Virus record (IMG/VR): IMGVR_UViG_3300009180_000113
Location: 1-35,724 of that record
DNA: 35,724 bases
Strand: one strand, 5' to 3'
DNA from: a virus
The notes beneath the pieces were generated by a model. The model saw nothing but the letters and a program-made list of their open reading frames with translations. It searched no databases and was not told the DNA's origin. Shown one piece after another: positions 9,465-17,512 of the stretch; the stretch's first letter is position 1; each line of letters starts with the position of its first letter. The translations under genes and the position numbers were made by a program.

Positions 9465-10008
9465 AAACAATACTTTCAAATGTAAAGTACTAGTTGAAGG
9501 AGCAAATGGCTCTACAGCATTAGCTAGACTAGTAGTTGAAGGTGAAACCCATAATTTAATGTTTGATGGGCATATTAAAGAAGGCCTTTGTGAAGTTACA
9601 ATAGGTAAATTTAAAAATTTTGATAATTTCAAAAGTAAAGGAAATATTAAATTAGAAGTTATAGCAGACGATACATATTTTATTCCATGGAAATCTGAAT
9701 ATAAATTAGAACAATCAAAGGTTGTGACTGTTGAAATGATTGAAGAGAAGTCTTCAAAACCGTTGGTAGAAGTGACAGAAATTTCGTACACTAATAGTGT
9801 TCCTAAAGTTAGTTCTAATAGTAACGGAGAAAAACTTTATAATTTATTAGTAAAAGAAAATATTGACATTAGTAGATACGGCAATATTAGTAATTTACTA
9901 AGATACAATGATAAAGCTAAAAAAATAATTAAAGGTTATTTAAATAAAAACAAAATCTCCGGACCATTATTAGAATCAACTTTAAAATATCTATCAGATA
10001 AAGTTTAA
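9442..10008 (+). CDS. Conserved-looking phage protein, 188 aa, unknown function
   Basis: The first 110 residues look like a compact beta-rich domain (MFKLYTDKNNTFKCKVLVEG, then ARLVVEGETHNLMFDG, IKLEVIADDTYFIPWKSEY). Similar proteins are, to my recollection, common in T4-like phages of aquatic bacteria, with no firm function. The last 60 residues (EKLYNLLVKENIDISRYGN and KKIIKGYLNKNKISG) are probably helical. It starts inside the end of the preceding gene (23-base overlap) and ends 14 bases before a fibre gene. A structural or assembly role is inferred from context only. Confidence 0.6.
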   Translation: MFKLYTDKNNTFKCKVLVEGANGSTALARLVVEGETHNLMFDGHIKEGLCEVTIGKFKNFDNFKSKGNIKLEVIADDTYFIPWKSEYKLEQSKVVTVEMIEEKSSKPLVEVTEISYTNSVPKVSSNSNGEKLYNLLVKENIDISRYGNISNLLRYNDKAKKIIKGYLNKNKISGPLLESTLKYLSDKV

Positions 10009-10022
10009 AAAGTTGAAATAAA

Positions 10023-11291
10023 ATGCCAATAGCTAGTTTTTCAGGATCTGCCATAAGCAGTACCTATCAAAGGATAGTACAAACAGATGGTACATATCTT
10101 GCTGATGGTACTGGAAGTATTTTAAATATACTAAATACCACAGCATCTTATGCTTTAACAGCATCATATGCAATGAATGGAGGAGGTGGAAGTACAAACA
10201 CTGGATCTCTATTAACCACAGCATCTGTTAATTTAAATACAATTACTTTTACTAAAGGAGATGGAACTACATTTCCAATCACAGTAAATACAGGTTCAGG
10301 TGGAGGGGGTGGTTCAGCTTTTCCATATACAGGAAGTGCTATAATAACAGGTAGTTTAATTGTTACAGGATCTATAGTATCAACTCAAGGATTTACAGGT
10401 AGTCTATTAGGAACATCATCTTACTCAAACCAATCTTTAAGTTCAAGCTACGCTATAACAGCTTCAAATACTGTATTACAAAGTATAATACTGACTAACC
10501 AAACAGTTGGTGGTCTAATTTCAGGTACAACATTAGCTATAGGAACAAGTTTAGAAAGTATTTTAAGAACAATGCTTGTCACTTATATTCCACCAACACT
10601 ATCTTCCTTAGTAATGAGACTAGGAGGATCTAGTATTTCAACAGCAGCAAGAGATGTAGGTAATTCTTTTACAACAAATACAGCTTCATTTTCTGCTACA
10701 GCGGATAATCCTAATGGAATATTCCCTATTAGTTCTTCATTTACAGCATCTGGTGCTGATATAGGAACTCAAACTTTTTACTTTGGTGATAATGTACTAA
10801 CAACAACCAATACTTTAGGTATAGGTAGTACTTATACTATTAACAGAGCAACAATAAATGGTACTGTTACTTTTACAGTAAATGGTAGAAGATCAGACAC
10901 AGGAGCTGCTATTACAGCTACAACAACTTCAGTTTCATTCCAGTGGAGAAACTACTTAGCCGCTTCCTCAACAACACCTGTAGACAACGCTACAGCACAG
11001 ACAGTAGTAAATGCATCAGTAACTTCTGCTTTAGATACTGATAGAGTATGGACAGCAACTTGTACAGCAGCTAATGATACAGTTGGTAATTTTACATATA
11101 TAATATACCCTGCATCCTATGGAGATCTTTCAAACATAATTCAAAACGGAGCCTTATCTGTATTATCAGCATTTACAAAATTAGGAGACTTCACTGTTAC
11201 AAATGCTTACGCAGCATCAATATCAGTAAGAATATATAAATCAAACTCAGACAAAGCTTTCGCAAGCGGAACAACATTAGCAATATCATAA
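10023..11291 (+). CDS. Fibre-like structural protein, 422 aa
   Basis: Opens with PIASFSGSAISSTYQRIVQT and TASYALTASYAMNGGGG, then a TKGDGTTFPITVNTGSGGGG module that recurs in the next gene, then a GTSSYSNQSLSSSYAITAS repeat (residues about 125-145). From residue about 190 to the end lies a different, non-repetitive beta-rich domain of about 230 residues (PPTLSSLVMRLGGSS, VSFQWRNYLAAS, WTATCTAANDTVGNFTYIIY, ISVRIYKSNSDKAFASG). This could be a receptor-binding tip on a shared shaft. It starts 14 bases after the upstream stop and ends 1 base before the next ATG. Virion location is inferred from the repeats and the neighbours. Confidence 0.6.
   Translation: MPIASFSGSAISSTYQRIVQTDGTYLADGTGSILNILNTTASYALTASYAMNGGGGSTNTGSLLTTASVNLNTITFTKGDGTTFPITVNTGSGGGGGSAFPYTGSAIITGSLIVTGSIVSTQGFTGSLLGTSSYSNQSLSSSYAITASNTVLQSIILTNQTVGGLISGTTLAIGTSLESILRTMLVTYIPPTLSSLVMRLGGSSISTAARDVGNSFTTNTASFSATADNPNGIFPISSSFTASGADIGTQTFYFGDNVLTTTNTLGIGSTYTINRATINGTVTFTVNGRRSDTGAAITATTTSVSFQWRNYLAASSTTPVDNATAQTVVNASVTSALDTDRVWTATCTAANDTVGNFTYIIYPASYGDLSNIIQNGALSVLSAFTKLGDFTVTNAYAASISVRIYKSNSDKAFASGTTLAIS
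10211..10310 (+). repeat. About 100-bp coding block shared with 12210-12309
   Basis: Aligns without gaps to 12210-12309 in the neighbouring 860-aa fibre gene and encodes the LTTASVNLNTITFTKGDG to VNTGSGGGG module, ending in a glycine linker. A second shared cassette in the adhesin operon. Confidence 0.75.
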
Positions 11292-11292
11292 T

Positions 11293-13875
11293 ATGCCAAT
11301 TTTATATCCAGACATACTAGAACACAATAACTCAGCTAAAGCATTAGTTGATATTACCCAACTAAGAGGTAGTAGTTATCCTGTAGGAAATTTAAATGAA
11401 ACAGGTTCAATTCCGACTGATAAACGAAAATTAGGAGCTATTATATTTACTAGTTCTTCACAACAATTTTATGGATTTTACGGACAAACAACATCATCAG
11501 TAGACTGGGGTTTATTATCAAATTGGAGAATACTAGCTACATACTCAGGATCTTATACAGGATCATTTACTGGTTCATTCACAGGAAGTCTATTAGGAAC
11601 CTCTTCTTATTCAAACCAAGCATTAAGTTCAAGTTACGCTCTAACAGCTTCAGTAGCTATTAGTGCATCATACACACTTACTTCTTCAATAACTCAACAA
11701 GTATCAACTAGTATATCAACACAAAATCTACAACATAATGTGTTATTTGTTGACACATCAGGACCAGGCTACATCCAAGTAGATGGTGGTTTAAGATATA
11801 ACCCAAATCAAGACTTACTAACTACTACTTCATCTTACGCATTACAAACTTTAAGTAGTTCATATGCTTTAACAGCAAGTTATGCTTTAAATTCTGGTAC
11901 TACTGTTGATACTGGTTCATTTGTGACTACAAGTAGTTTCAATAGTTTTACAAGTTCAATAAATACCGCAACAAGTTCCTTTGTAACCAACTCACAAACT
12001 AGTTCTTTTATAACTACTAGTTCATTCAATAGTTTTACAGCATCTGTTAATACATTCACATCATCATATAACACAGGATCATTTACTGGTTCATTCACAG
12101 GAAGTTTACAAGGTACATCATCTTATTCAAACCAATCTTTAAGTTCAAGTTATGCTTTAACAGCATCTTATGCTTTAAATTCTGGTATTACTGTTGATAC
12201 AGGTTCATTATTAACAACAGCATCTGTTAATTTAAATACTATTACTTTTACTAAGGGTGACGGCTCAACATTCCCAATCACAGTAAATACAGGCTCAGGA
12301 GGAGGTGGTGGTGTAGGTATTTTTCCTCTTAGTGGAAGTGTTGTTGTAACAGGTTCTCTTGAAATACTTTCATCAGGCTCAAACAACATATTTACAGTAA
12401 CTTCAGCATCAAATACAATATTACAAATCACAAATGATAATACTGGTAATCTTTTTGAAGTTAATTCTCCTGTTGGGCCATCATATAGTCAATTTTTTTA
12501 TATTAGTTCTAGTGGTAAATCTGAATTTTTAGGACTAATAACATGTTCAGGTTCATTTTCTGGATCTTTTAATGGAAGTGGTTTAGGACTAACTGATATT
12601 CCTGCTTCTTCAATCATAGGATTAAATCTTTCTCGAATAGCTTCAGGATCTGCTACAGCTTCTATTTCACCAACAACAGGATTTGTGACATCCACCGGGG
12701 AAATTAATGGAGTTTTTATAAATAGAGGAACAGGTAGTAGAACAACCAATTTAGTAATAGGAGATTCAAGAGCATTATCATTACTTACTGGTGTAGGCGC
12801 TGTAAATAGTCAAAATAATATCGCTATTGGATCTGGTTCATTATTAGCCACAACTACTACTTATAGAAATCTAGCTTTAGGTAATAATATAATGCCTTTA
12901 GTTACTACAAATGGTTCAAACAATAATATAGGTATTGGTTTTGATGTATTTACAGCGAGTACTAACTCATTAACTAATAATATAGCAATAGGAAATTCAG
13001 CATCTTATGCAACCACATCAGGTGATAATAATATTGCTATAGGAACTGAGGCTTTATTTTCAAATACCTCACAACTTAACAACATAGCGATAGGATTAAG
13101 AGCTGGTAAATTAGCTACAGGTGCTGCTGCTTCTATTTTTATAGGAACCGATGCTGGAGCAAACGTTACATCAGGTGATAATAATATCGCTATTGGATTT
13201 GAAGCCTTAAAATTCTTAACCACAGTAAATAACAATATCGCTATTGGATACCAGGCAATGGTATCTGGTTCAGGTGCTCAAGACAGTATTGCTATAGGAG
13301 CGAATACCTTAGGTAGAATTACAACAGGTGACTTTAATTTAGCAATTGGTGCTAATGCTTTAGGAACTATAACTACAGCTAATGGTAATTTAGCAATAGG
13401 TACTTCTGCTATGATATCAAGTTCCGCGACCTTAGCATCAAATAACACTAGTATTGGTTATCAATCATTACAACAAATTACAGGATCAAATAATGTTGTT
13501 GTTGGATATAATACAATGCAAGGTTTTAGATCTGGTTCAAATAACACAGTTATTGGTTACAGTAATATATCAGGTTCTGGTATTTCAGGTTCAAATAATA
13601 CTATAATAGGAGGTAACGTTATTTTACCGGATGGAATTTACAATAATAGAATCATAATTGCTGATGGGCAAGGTAATCAAATAATATCAGTTAGTGGATC
13701 AACTACAACAATTTCAGGAAGTTTAAATGTAACTGGATCAGGTGCTATTTTTACATTACAACCACAGTCTCCACTACCAACAGTAGGTATACCAACAGGA
13801 TCTTTTGCAGTATCTTCATCAATACCTGCTAAACCTTTCTTCTGGGATGGATCTGTATGGAATGCTTTATACTAA
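11293..13875 (+). CDS. Large modular fibre/adhesin with YadA-like AIG repeats
   Basis: An 860-aa protein, probably a trimeric surface fibre. Order of parts: an N-terminal head of about 85 residues (ILYPDILEHNNSAKALVDIT, SSVDWGLLSNWRILATYSG), SYALTASYA and TGSFTGSFTGSL repeats, a block shared with the gene at 26, TSSFVTNSQ-type repeats, a block shared with the gene at 10023, a GGGGG linker, then from residue about 495 to 785 roughly 16 repeats centred on NNIAIG or variants (LALG, IGIG, SIGYQS, VVVGYN). AIG repeats resemble the left-handed beta-roll heads of YadA-type trimeric adhesins. The C-terminus (PAKPFFWDGSVWNALY) resembles a fibre tip ending. Host surface binding is inferred. It starts 1 base after the previous stop. 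Confidence 0.7.
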   Translation: MPILYPDILEHNNSAKALVDITQLRGSSYPVGNLNETGSIPTDKRKLGAIIFTSSSQQFYGFYGQTTSSVDWGLLSNWRILATYSGSYTGSFTGSFTGSLLGTSSYSNQALSSSYALTASVAISASYTLTSSITQQVSTSISTQNLQHNVLFVDTSGPGYIQVDGGLRYNPNQDLLTTTSSYALQTLSSSYALTASYALNSGTTVDTGSFVTTSSFNSFTSSINTATSSFVTNSQTSSFITTSSFNSFTASVNTFTSSYNTGSFTGSFTGSLQGTSSYSNQSLSSSYALTASYALNSGITVDTGSLLTTASVNLNTITFTKGDGSTFPITVNTGSGGGGGVGIFPLSGSVVVTGSLEILSSGSNNIFTVTSASNTILQITNDNTGNLFEVNSPVGPSYSQFFYISSSGKSEFLGLITCSGSFSGSFNGSGLGLTDIPASSIIGLNLSRIASGSATASISPTTGFVTSTGEINGVFINRGTGSRTTNLVIGDSRALSLLTGVGAVNSQNNIAIGSGSLLATTTTYRNLALGNNIMPLVTTNGSNNNIGIGFDVFTASTNSLTNNIAIGNSASYATTSGDNNIAIGTEALFSNTSQLNNIAIGLRAGKLATGAAASIFIGTDAGANVTSGDNNIAIGFEALKFLTTVNNNIAIGYQAMVSGSGAQDSIAIGANTLGRITTGDFNLAIGANALGTITTANGNLAIGTSAMISSSATLASNNTSIGYQSLQQITGSNNVVVGYNTMQGFRSGSNNTVIGYSNISGSGISGSNNTIIGGNVILPDGIYNNRIIIADGQGNQIISVSGSTTTISGSLNVTGSGAIFTLQPQSPLPTVGIPTGSFAVSSSIPAKPFFWDGSVWNALY
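11677..11847 (+). repeat. Partner of the shared block at 110-280
   Basis: Gapless match to 110-280, with identity over the first 50 bases (11677-11726). It lies between short SSYALTASYA repeats, which could serve as recombination flanks. Confidence 0.85.
12210..12309 (+). repeat. Partner of the shared block at 10211-10310
   Basis: Second copy of the TKGDG-SGGGG module. Differences from the partner are mostly synonymous, plus Thr to Ser in TKGDG(T/S)TFP. Confidence 0.75.
12805..13655 (+). repeat. YadA-like AIG repeat array (protein level)
   Basis: About 16 imperfect repeats of 16-23 residues with core NNIAIG. At the DNA level the core appears as variants of aataatatcgctattgga. The irregular period and in-frame conservation show a protein repeat rather than a DNA element. 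Confidence 0.7.
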
Positions 13876-13881
13876 TTTTAT

Positions 13882-13891
13882 ATATTTATTA
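13882..13891 (+). promoter_or_regulatory. Late-type leader box ATATTTATTA
   Basis: Copy of the late box in the 20-base gap between the 860-aa and 123-aa genes. It ends 4 bases before the ATG at 13896. Confidence 0.5.
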
Positions 13892-13895
13892 ATAT

Positions 13896-14267
13896 ATGGC
13901 AATACAAGTTACAAATACATTAGATTACAACTACGGAACATACACACAACCGTACTTCCGTTTAACTTTACACTACCCAGTAGCAGGAACTCAAGTACCT
14001 GTAGACTGTTTTATGTATTCTTCTAAACAAGCATTTTTAGACGGTGCTAACTCAATTACTTGTTGGCCGTTTTATGTAGACACAGCTGAGGCTCCTGAAA
14101 TAGAAACAGGATATACTGTGGTTGACAAGTATCTTTATTATATTACTATAAAAGTAAAAGAAAGCTTGGAAGCTTCATATCCTTCTAGTACATTCGAAAT
14201 AACAGGTATTCCAACAGAAGCTCCTGTGATAGTAGAACCTACTCCAATAGAAGAAACACTAATTTAA
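13896..14267 (+). CDS. Hypothetical protein, 123 aa
   Basis: Not recognised. The sequence is beta-rich and aromatic (TLDYNYGTYTQPYFRLTLHY, QVPVDCFMYSSKQAFLDG, CWPFYVDTAEAPEIETGY, KYLYYITIKVKESLEASYPS) and ends in a Pro/Glu-rich tail (EAPVIVEPTPIEETLI). No membrane segment. Position immediately after the largest fibre gene and before a small coiled-coil protein suggests a minor virion component or fibre-assembly helper; this is inference only. Confidence 0.6.
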   Translation: MAIQVTNTLDYNYGTYTQPYFRLTLHYPVAGTQVPVDCFMYSSKQAFLDGANSITCWPFYVDTAEAPEIETGYTVVDKYLYYITIKVKESLEASYPSSTFEITGIPTEAPVIVEPTPIEETLI

Positions 14268-14290
14268 ACAAATAAAAAAAATAACGTTAT

Positions 14291-14545
14291 ATGGAAAACA
14301 CAAAACTTACAATCGAAGAAATCGAACAATTGCAAGAGTTGCAAAAAGAAAATCAAGCAGTAGCACAAGAATTAGGTAGTTTAGAAATTACTAAATTACA
14401 AATTGAAGCTAGAAGAGAAGAAGTAGTAAAATACTTTAATGAATTAAAAACTAAAGAACAAGAAACTGGTAAATTTTTCCAAGAAAAATATGGTGTAGGA
14501 ACTATTGATCTTGATAAAGGGGAATTTATACCTACATCAATTTAA
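14291..14545 (+). CDS. Small coiled-coil protein, 84 aa
   Basis: Residues 5-65 form an evident coiled coil (TIEEIEQLQELQKENQ, ELGSLEITKLQIEARREEVV, FNELKTKEQETG), followed by KYGVGTIDLDKGEFIPTS. Similar short coiled-coil proteins with a GTIDLDKGEFIP-like ending occur, to my recollection, in many T4-like phages of aquatic bacteria without known function. The leader is A-rich and carries the palindrome ataacgttat (14281-14290) directly before the ATG. Last gene before a terminator, hence the end of the adhesin operon. Confidence 0.65.
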   Translation: MENTKLTIEEIEQLQELQKENQAVAQELGSLEITKLQIEARREEVVKYFNELKTKEQETGKFFQEKYGVGTIDLDKGEFIPTSI

Positions 14546-14566
14546 TAAATTTTGATAATTATTTTT

Positions 14567-14600
14567 AAAGGGTCTGGACAGTCAGACCTTTCTTTATTTT
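14567..14600 (+). terminator. Rho-independent terminator after adhesin operon
   Basis: Stem GGTCTG (14571-14576) pairs with CAGACC (14583-14588) around the loop gacagt. Flanking A and T bases extend the stem, and a T-rich tract follows. Confidence 0.85.
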
Positions 14601-14618
14601 TAAATATTATAAAAAAAT

Positions 14619-15350
14619 ATGTCAATAGTTATAAATACTAATACTAGTATAAAAACACAAACAATATTATATCCACAACCTGCTGTTCCTGGTTTTATTT
14701 TAGATTTAGATGCTGGTAATCGAGCTTCATATCCTGCAAGTGGTTCTATATGGTATGATTTAAGTGGAGGTAGTAATTACGCAACATTAACTAATGGTCC
14801 AACATTTAATTCTGATAATGGTGGTTCAATTGTATTTGATGGAACAAACGATTATTGTCAACTTTCTCAAAGTATTTTTAACACTCCATTCACAGGAGTA
14901 ACTTTTAGTGCTTGGGTTTATCTTAATAGTAGTATTGGTCAAGCATTAATTACTGGTGTTTGGAACAACACAGTCGAAGGGGACGTAGCAGCTCTTTTTA
15001 TTTTTGATAATGGGCCTTTTGTAGCTGTTGCTGATGGGTCAACATCAGAAAACGGTGCAGGAGTTGGCAGTGTATTAAACGTAGGTCAATGGTATAACAT
15101 CGCAGCTTCTTGGAATTCTAATAGAACCTATAAACTTTATCGAAACGGTTCTTTATTGGGAACATCAACCCAAACAGGTAATGGTTGGAACTCAACTTCA
15201 ACTGTTAACTTTGATATTGGTGCTCAATCTGATAATGACTTTAGATATTTTAATGGTCGAATAGCCCGTACTCAAGTTTATAATAGAACCCTATTAGACT
15301 CAGAGGTTCTACGAATCTACAATAAACAAAAATCAAGATTTGGATTATAA
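14619..15350 (+). CDS. LamG-like tail adhesin (fourth paralogue)
   Basis: A 243-aa LamG/concanavalin-fold protein. Landmarks: PGFILDLDAGNRASYPASGS (from residue about 25), IWYDLSGGSNYATLTNGP, SIVFDGTNDYCQLSQS, FSAWVYLNSSIGQA, WYNIAASWNSNRTYKLYRNG and the ending RTQVYNRTLLDSEVLRIYN with KSRFGL. It is closer to the classic LamG pattern of phage tail proteins than the trio at 3649-7012. It lies alone with the 90-aa gene between two terminators, so it can be expressed separately from the main adhesin operon. Glycan binding is inferred. The leader has a variant box (aaatattat) but no full copy. Confidence 0.75.
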   Translation: MSIVINTNTSIKTQTILYPQPAVPGFILDLDAGNRASYPASGSIWYDLSGGSNYATLTNGPTFNSDNGGSIVFDGTNDYCQLSQSIFNTPFTGVTFSAWVYLNSSIGQALITGVWNNTVEGDVAALFIFDNGPFVAVADGSTSENGAGVGSVLNVGQWYNIAASWNSNRTYKLYRNGSLLGTSTQTGNGWNSTSTVNFDIGAQSDNDFRYFNGRIARTQVYNRTLLDSEVLRIYNKQKSRFGL

Positions 15351-15352
15351 AG

Positions 15353-15362
15353 ATATTTATTA
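15353..15362 (+). promoter_or_regulatory. Late-type leader box ATATTTATTA
   Basis: Copy of the late box ending 2 bases before the ATG at 15365, which is too close for a normal -10 element serving that start. Confidence 0.5.
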
Positions 15363-15364
15363 AT

Positions 15365-15637
15365 ATGTCAGACCCACACATAAATAGAGAATTTATGATA
15401 TTCAATATTTCAGAGTTGAATAAGATTAACTTTAATGAAGTTTTAGAAACTTCAATAGATACTGTAAGAAAATCAGTTGATTTAACAAAAACATTTGTTA
15501 AATGGAATGGTTTAACACCACCATCAATTCAAAGTTTAACAACAAGTGAAGGACCTTATACTCATAATGAAATGTTAGACATTTTATCAACACCTGAGTG
15601 GACAGATCCAGATCTACTACTTTACGGATTAATTTAG
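15365..15637 (+). CDS. Hypothetical protein, 90 aa
   Basis: Not recognised. Sequence features: EFMIFNISELNKINFNEVLE, then TVRKSVDLTKTFVKWNG, TPPSIQSLTTSEGPYTHNEM and a C-terminus ending TDPDLLLYGLI. Probably soluble, mixed alpha/beta, with no cysteines or membrane segment. It is co-transcribed with the LamG gene before it and is followed by a terminator. A later in-frame Met (residue 11) exists. It may be an adhesin partner; no evidence beyond position. Confidence 0.6.
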   Translation: MSDPHINREFMIFNISELNKINFNEVLETSIDTVRKSVDLTKTFVKWNGLTPPSIQSLTTSEGPYTHNEMLDILSTPEWTDPDLLLYGLI

Positions 15638-15669
15638 TTTACTTAATTAATTAAAAATCTTCATCAACT

Positions 15670-15700
15670 AGAGGACCCTTATGGGTCCTTTGGTGTTTTT
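15670..15700 (+). terminator. Rho-independent terminator before sheath gene
   Basis: AGAGGACCC (15670-15678) pairs with GGGTCCTTT (15683-15691, including one G-T pair) around the loop ttat. The T tract of ggtgttttt follows. Strong hairpin. Confidence 0.9.
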
Positions 15701-15713
15701 AATATTTTAGTCC

Positions 15714-15723
15714 ATATTTATTA
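15714..15723 (+). promoter_or_regulatory. Late-type leader box ATATTTATTA (sheath gene)
   Basis: Copy of the late box between the terminator and the sheath ATG, ending 20 bases before 15744. This spacing would fit a -10 element with a short leader. Confidence 0.55.
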
Positions 15724-15743
15724 CTAGAAACAACCTAATAAAA

Positions 15744-17471
15744 ATGGCAAACGAAATATTATTATCACCAGGCATTGTATTAAACGAAAATGATACATCA
15801 CAAATCGTTCAGGGAACGATTACAGCCGGTTTAGCTTTAGTTGGACCTACAGTTAAAGGCCAACCAAATATCCCTACACTTGTTACTTCATATTCTGATT
15901 TTAAAGGAAGATATGGAGATGTATTCACTAGTGCATCTGTAAATTATGAGTTTTTAACTTCAATAGCTGCTTATAATTATTTTCAACAAGGTGGAAGTAC
16001 AATTTTAGTTACTCGTGTAACATCAGGAACATATACGTCTGCTACTAGTTCAATAGCTAACTATCTTACTTCAGCTTCTAATAATTCAGCTTCATTTACA
16101 TTAAGTACACTTGGTCAAGGTGTTATTATGAATAGTTTTAGTTCTGGATCTCAATTATCTAATGGAGCTTTACCAAGCGGTTCAATGGATAATGTAAGAT
16201 GGGAAGTAATTACTTCTGACACAGGATCTGGTTTATTCTCATTGTTGGTTCGTCAAGGTGATGATACTAATTCAAATAAAACTGTTCTTGAAACTTTTAC
16301 TAATTTAAGTTTAGATCCAAATAATTCTAATTATATTTCAAGAGTAATTGGAGACAGAAATGTAAGTGTTGCTTATGATTCTACTACAGGTCAATTTTAC
16401 TTAAATCAAACTGGTAACTATCCTAATAGTTCAAGATACATAAGAGTAAACAGTGTAATAACTCCAACTCCAAATTATTTCTTAAATAATGGTGCTGTTA
16501 ATAGTATTTATACTGCTTCTATTCCAGTATTAGGTTCAGGAAGTTTTGGTGGAGCTACAGGAAATGATATAGCTACTGTTACAAACTTATTTGATAACAT
16601 TAGTACTACTACACAAGGACTTACAGTAGGTAATTATATTACTGCTTCTAACTTATTAAACAACCCAGAAGAATACGATTATCAATTACTAGCTACTCCT
16701 GGTTTAACTCAAAATTTACACAGTTCTGCTGTTTCAAGTTTTGTTAATGTGGCTGAAGATAGAGGTGATTGTTTTTATATTACTGATCTTTATGCTTATG
16801 GTGCTACAGTAGGTGCTGTTGCTAACCAAGCTGCTGCTATGAATACTAACTATGCTGCTGCTTACTGGCCTTGGGTTCAAGTATTGAGTCAAGCTTCAGG
16901 TAAATTAGTATGGGTTCCAGCTTCAACAGTAATGCCTGGTGTTTACAGTTTTAATGATAGAGTTAGTGCAGAATGGTTTGCTCCAGCAGGTTTAAACAGA
17001 GGTGGAATTGGTGGTGCTTTACAAGCAGAAAGAAAACTACAAACAACTGACAGAGACAAATTATATCAAGGTAAAGTTAATCCAATTGCTAGTTTTCCTG
17101 GTGTTGGTTTAGTAGCTTATGGACAAAAAACACTACAAACTCAAGCTAGTGCTTTAGATCGAGTAAATGTTCGTAGATTATTAATTGCTCTTAAACGTTA
17201 TATTGGAAATATTGCTGAAAGTTTATTGTTTGAACAAAACACTATTTCTACAAGAAACAATTTCTTAAGTCAAGTTAATCCATATTTGGAAAGTGTACAA
17301 CAAAGACAAGGTTTGTATGCTTACAAAGTAGTAATGGATGACACTAATAATACAGCAGATGTAATCGATAGAAATCAACTAGTTGGACAAATTTACATTC
17401 AACCTACTAAAACTATTGAATTTATTTATTTAACATTCAATATTACTCCAACAGGTGTAACATTTTCTTAA
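15744..17471 (+). CDS. 18: Contractile tail sheath protein (T4 gp18-like)
   Basis: A 575-aa protein that polymerises around the tail tube and contracts to drive it into the host. The N-terminus (LLSPGIVLNENDTSQIVQG and LALVGPTVKGQPNIPTLVTS) and the C-terminus (RRLLIALKRYIGNIAESLLF, FLSQVNPYLESVQQRQGLYA, DRNQLVGQIYIQPTKTIEF) match the conserved sheath core. A variable domain lies between, at roughly residues 90-340. The length is close to the 659 aa of T4 gp18 but shorter. The tail tube gene follows directly, as in T4. A terminator sits upstream and another after the tube gene, so sheath and tube form their own transcription unit. The leader is A-rich (aaacaacctaataaaa) without Shine-Dalgarno. 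Confidence 0.93.
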   Translation: MANEILLSPGIVLNENDTSQIVQGTITAGLALVGPTVKGQPNIPTLVTSYSDFKGRYGDVFTSASVNYEFLTSIAAYNYFQQGGSTILVTRVTSGTYTSATSSIANYLTSASNNSASFTLSTLGQGVIMNSFSSGSQLSNGALPSGSMDNVRWEVITSDTGSGLFSLLVRQGDDTNSNKTVLETFTNLSLDPNNSNYISRVIGDRNVSVAYDSTTGQFYLNQTGNYPNSSRYIRVNSVITPTPNYFLNNGAVNSIYTASIPVLGSGSFGGATGNDIATVTNLFDNISTTTQGLTVGNYITASNLLNNPEEYDYQLLATPGLTQNLHSSAVSSFVNVAEDRGDCFYITDLYAYGATVGAVANQAAAMNTNYAAAYWPWVQVLSQASGKLVWVPASTVMPGVYSFNDRVSAEWFAPAGLNRGGIGGALQAERKLQTTDRDKLYQGKVNPIASFPGVGLVAYGQKTLQTQASALDRVNVRRLLIALKRYIGNIAESLLFEQNTISTRNNFLSQVNPYLESVQQRQGLYAYKVVMDDTNNTADVIDRNQLVGQIYIQPTKTIEFIYLTFNITPTGVTFS

Positions 17472-17477
17472 TATAAC

Positions 17478-17487
17478 ATATTTATTA
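17478..17487 (+). promoter_or_regulatory. Late-type leader box ATATTTATTA (tube gene)
   Basis: Copy of the late box between sheath and tube genes, ending 25 bases before the ATG at 17513. Confidence 0.55.
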
Positions 17488-17512
17488 TAGAACAAGATAA
17501 AAACTAAATAAG

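Noticed and set aside
11880-13655. CRISPR-like array in the repetitive fibre region
   Set aside because: The repeats are imperfect, in frame and of variable spacing; they encode protein repeats and have no spacers.
26-13875. Diversity-generating retroelement acting on the fibre genes
   Set aside because: No reverse transcriptase, template repeat or adenine-biased variable repeat is visible in the window; the shared blocks look like ordinary duplication.
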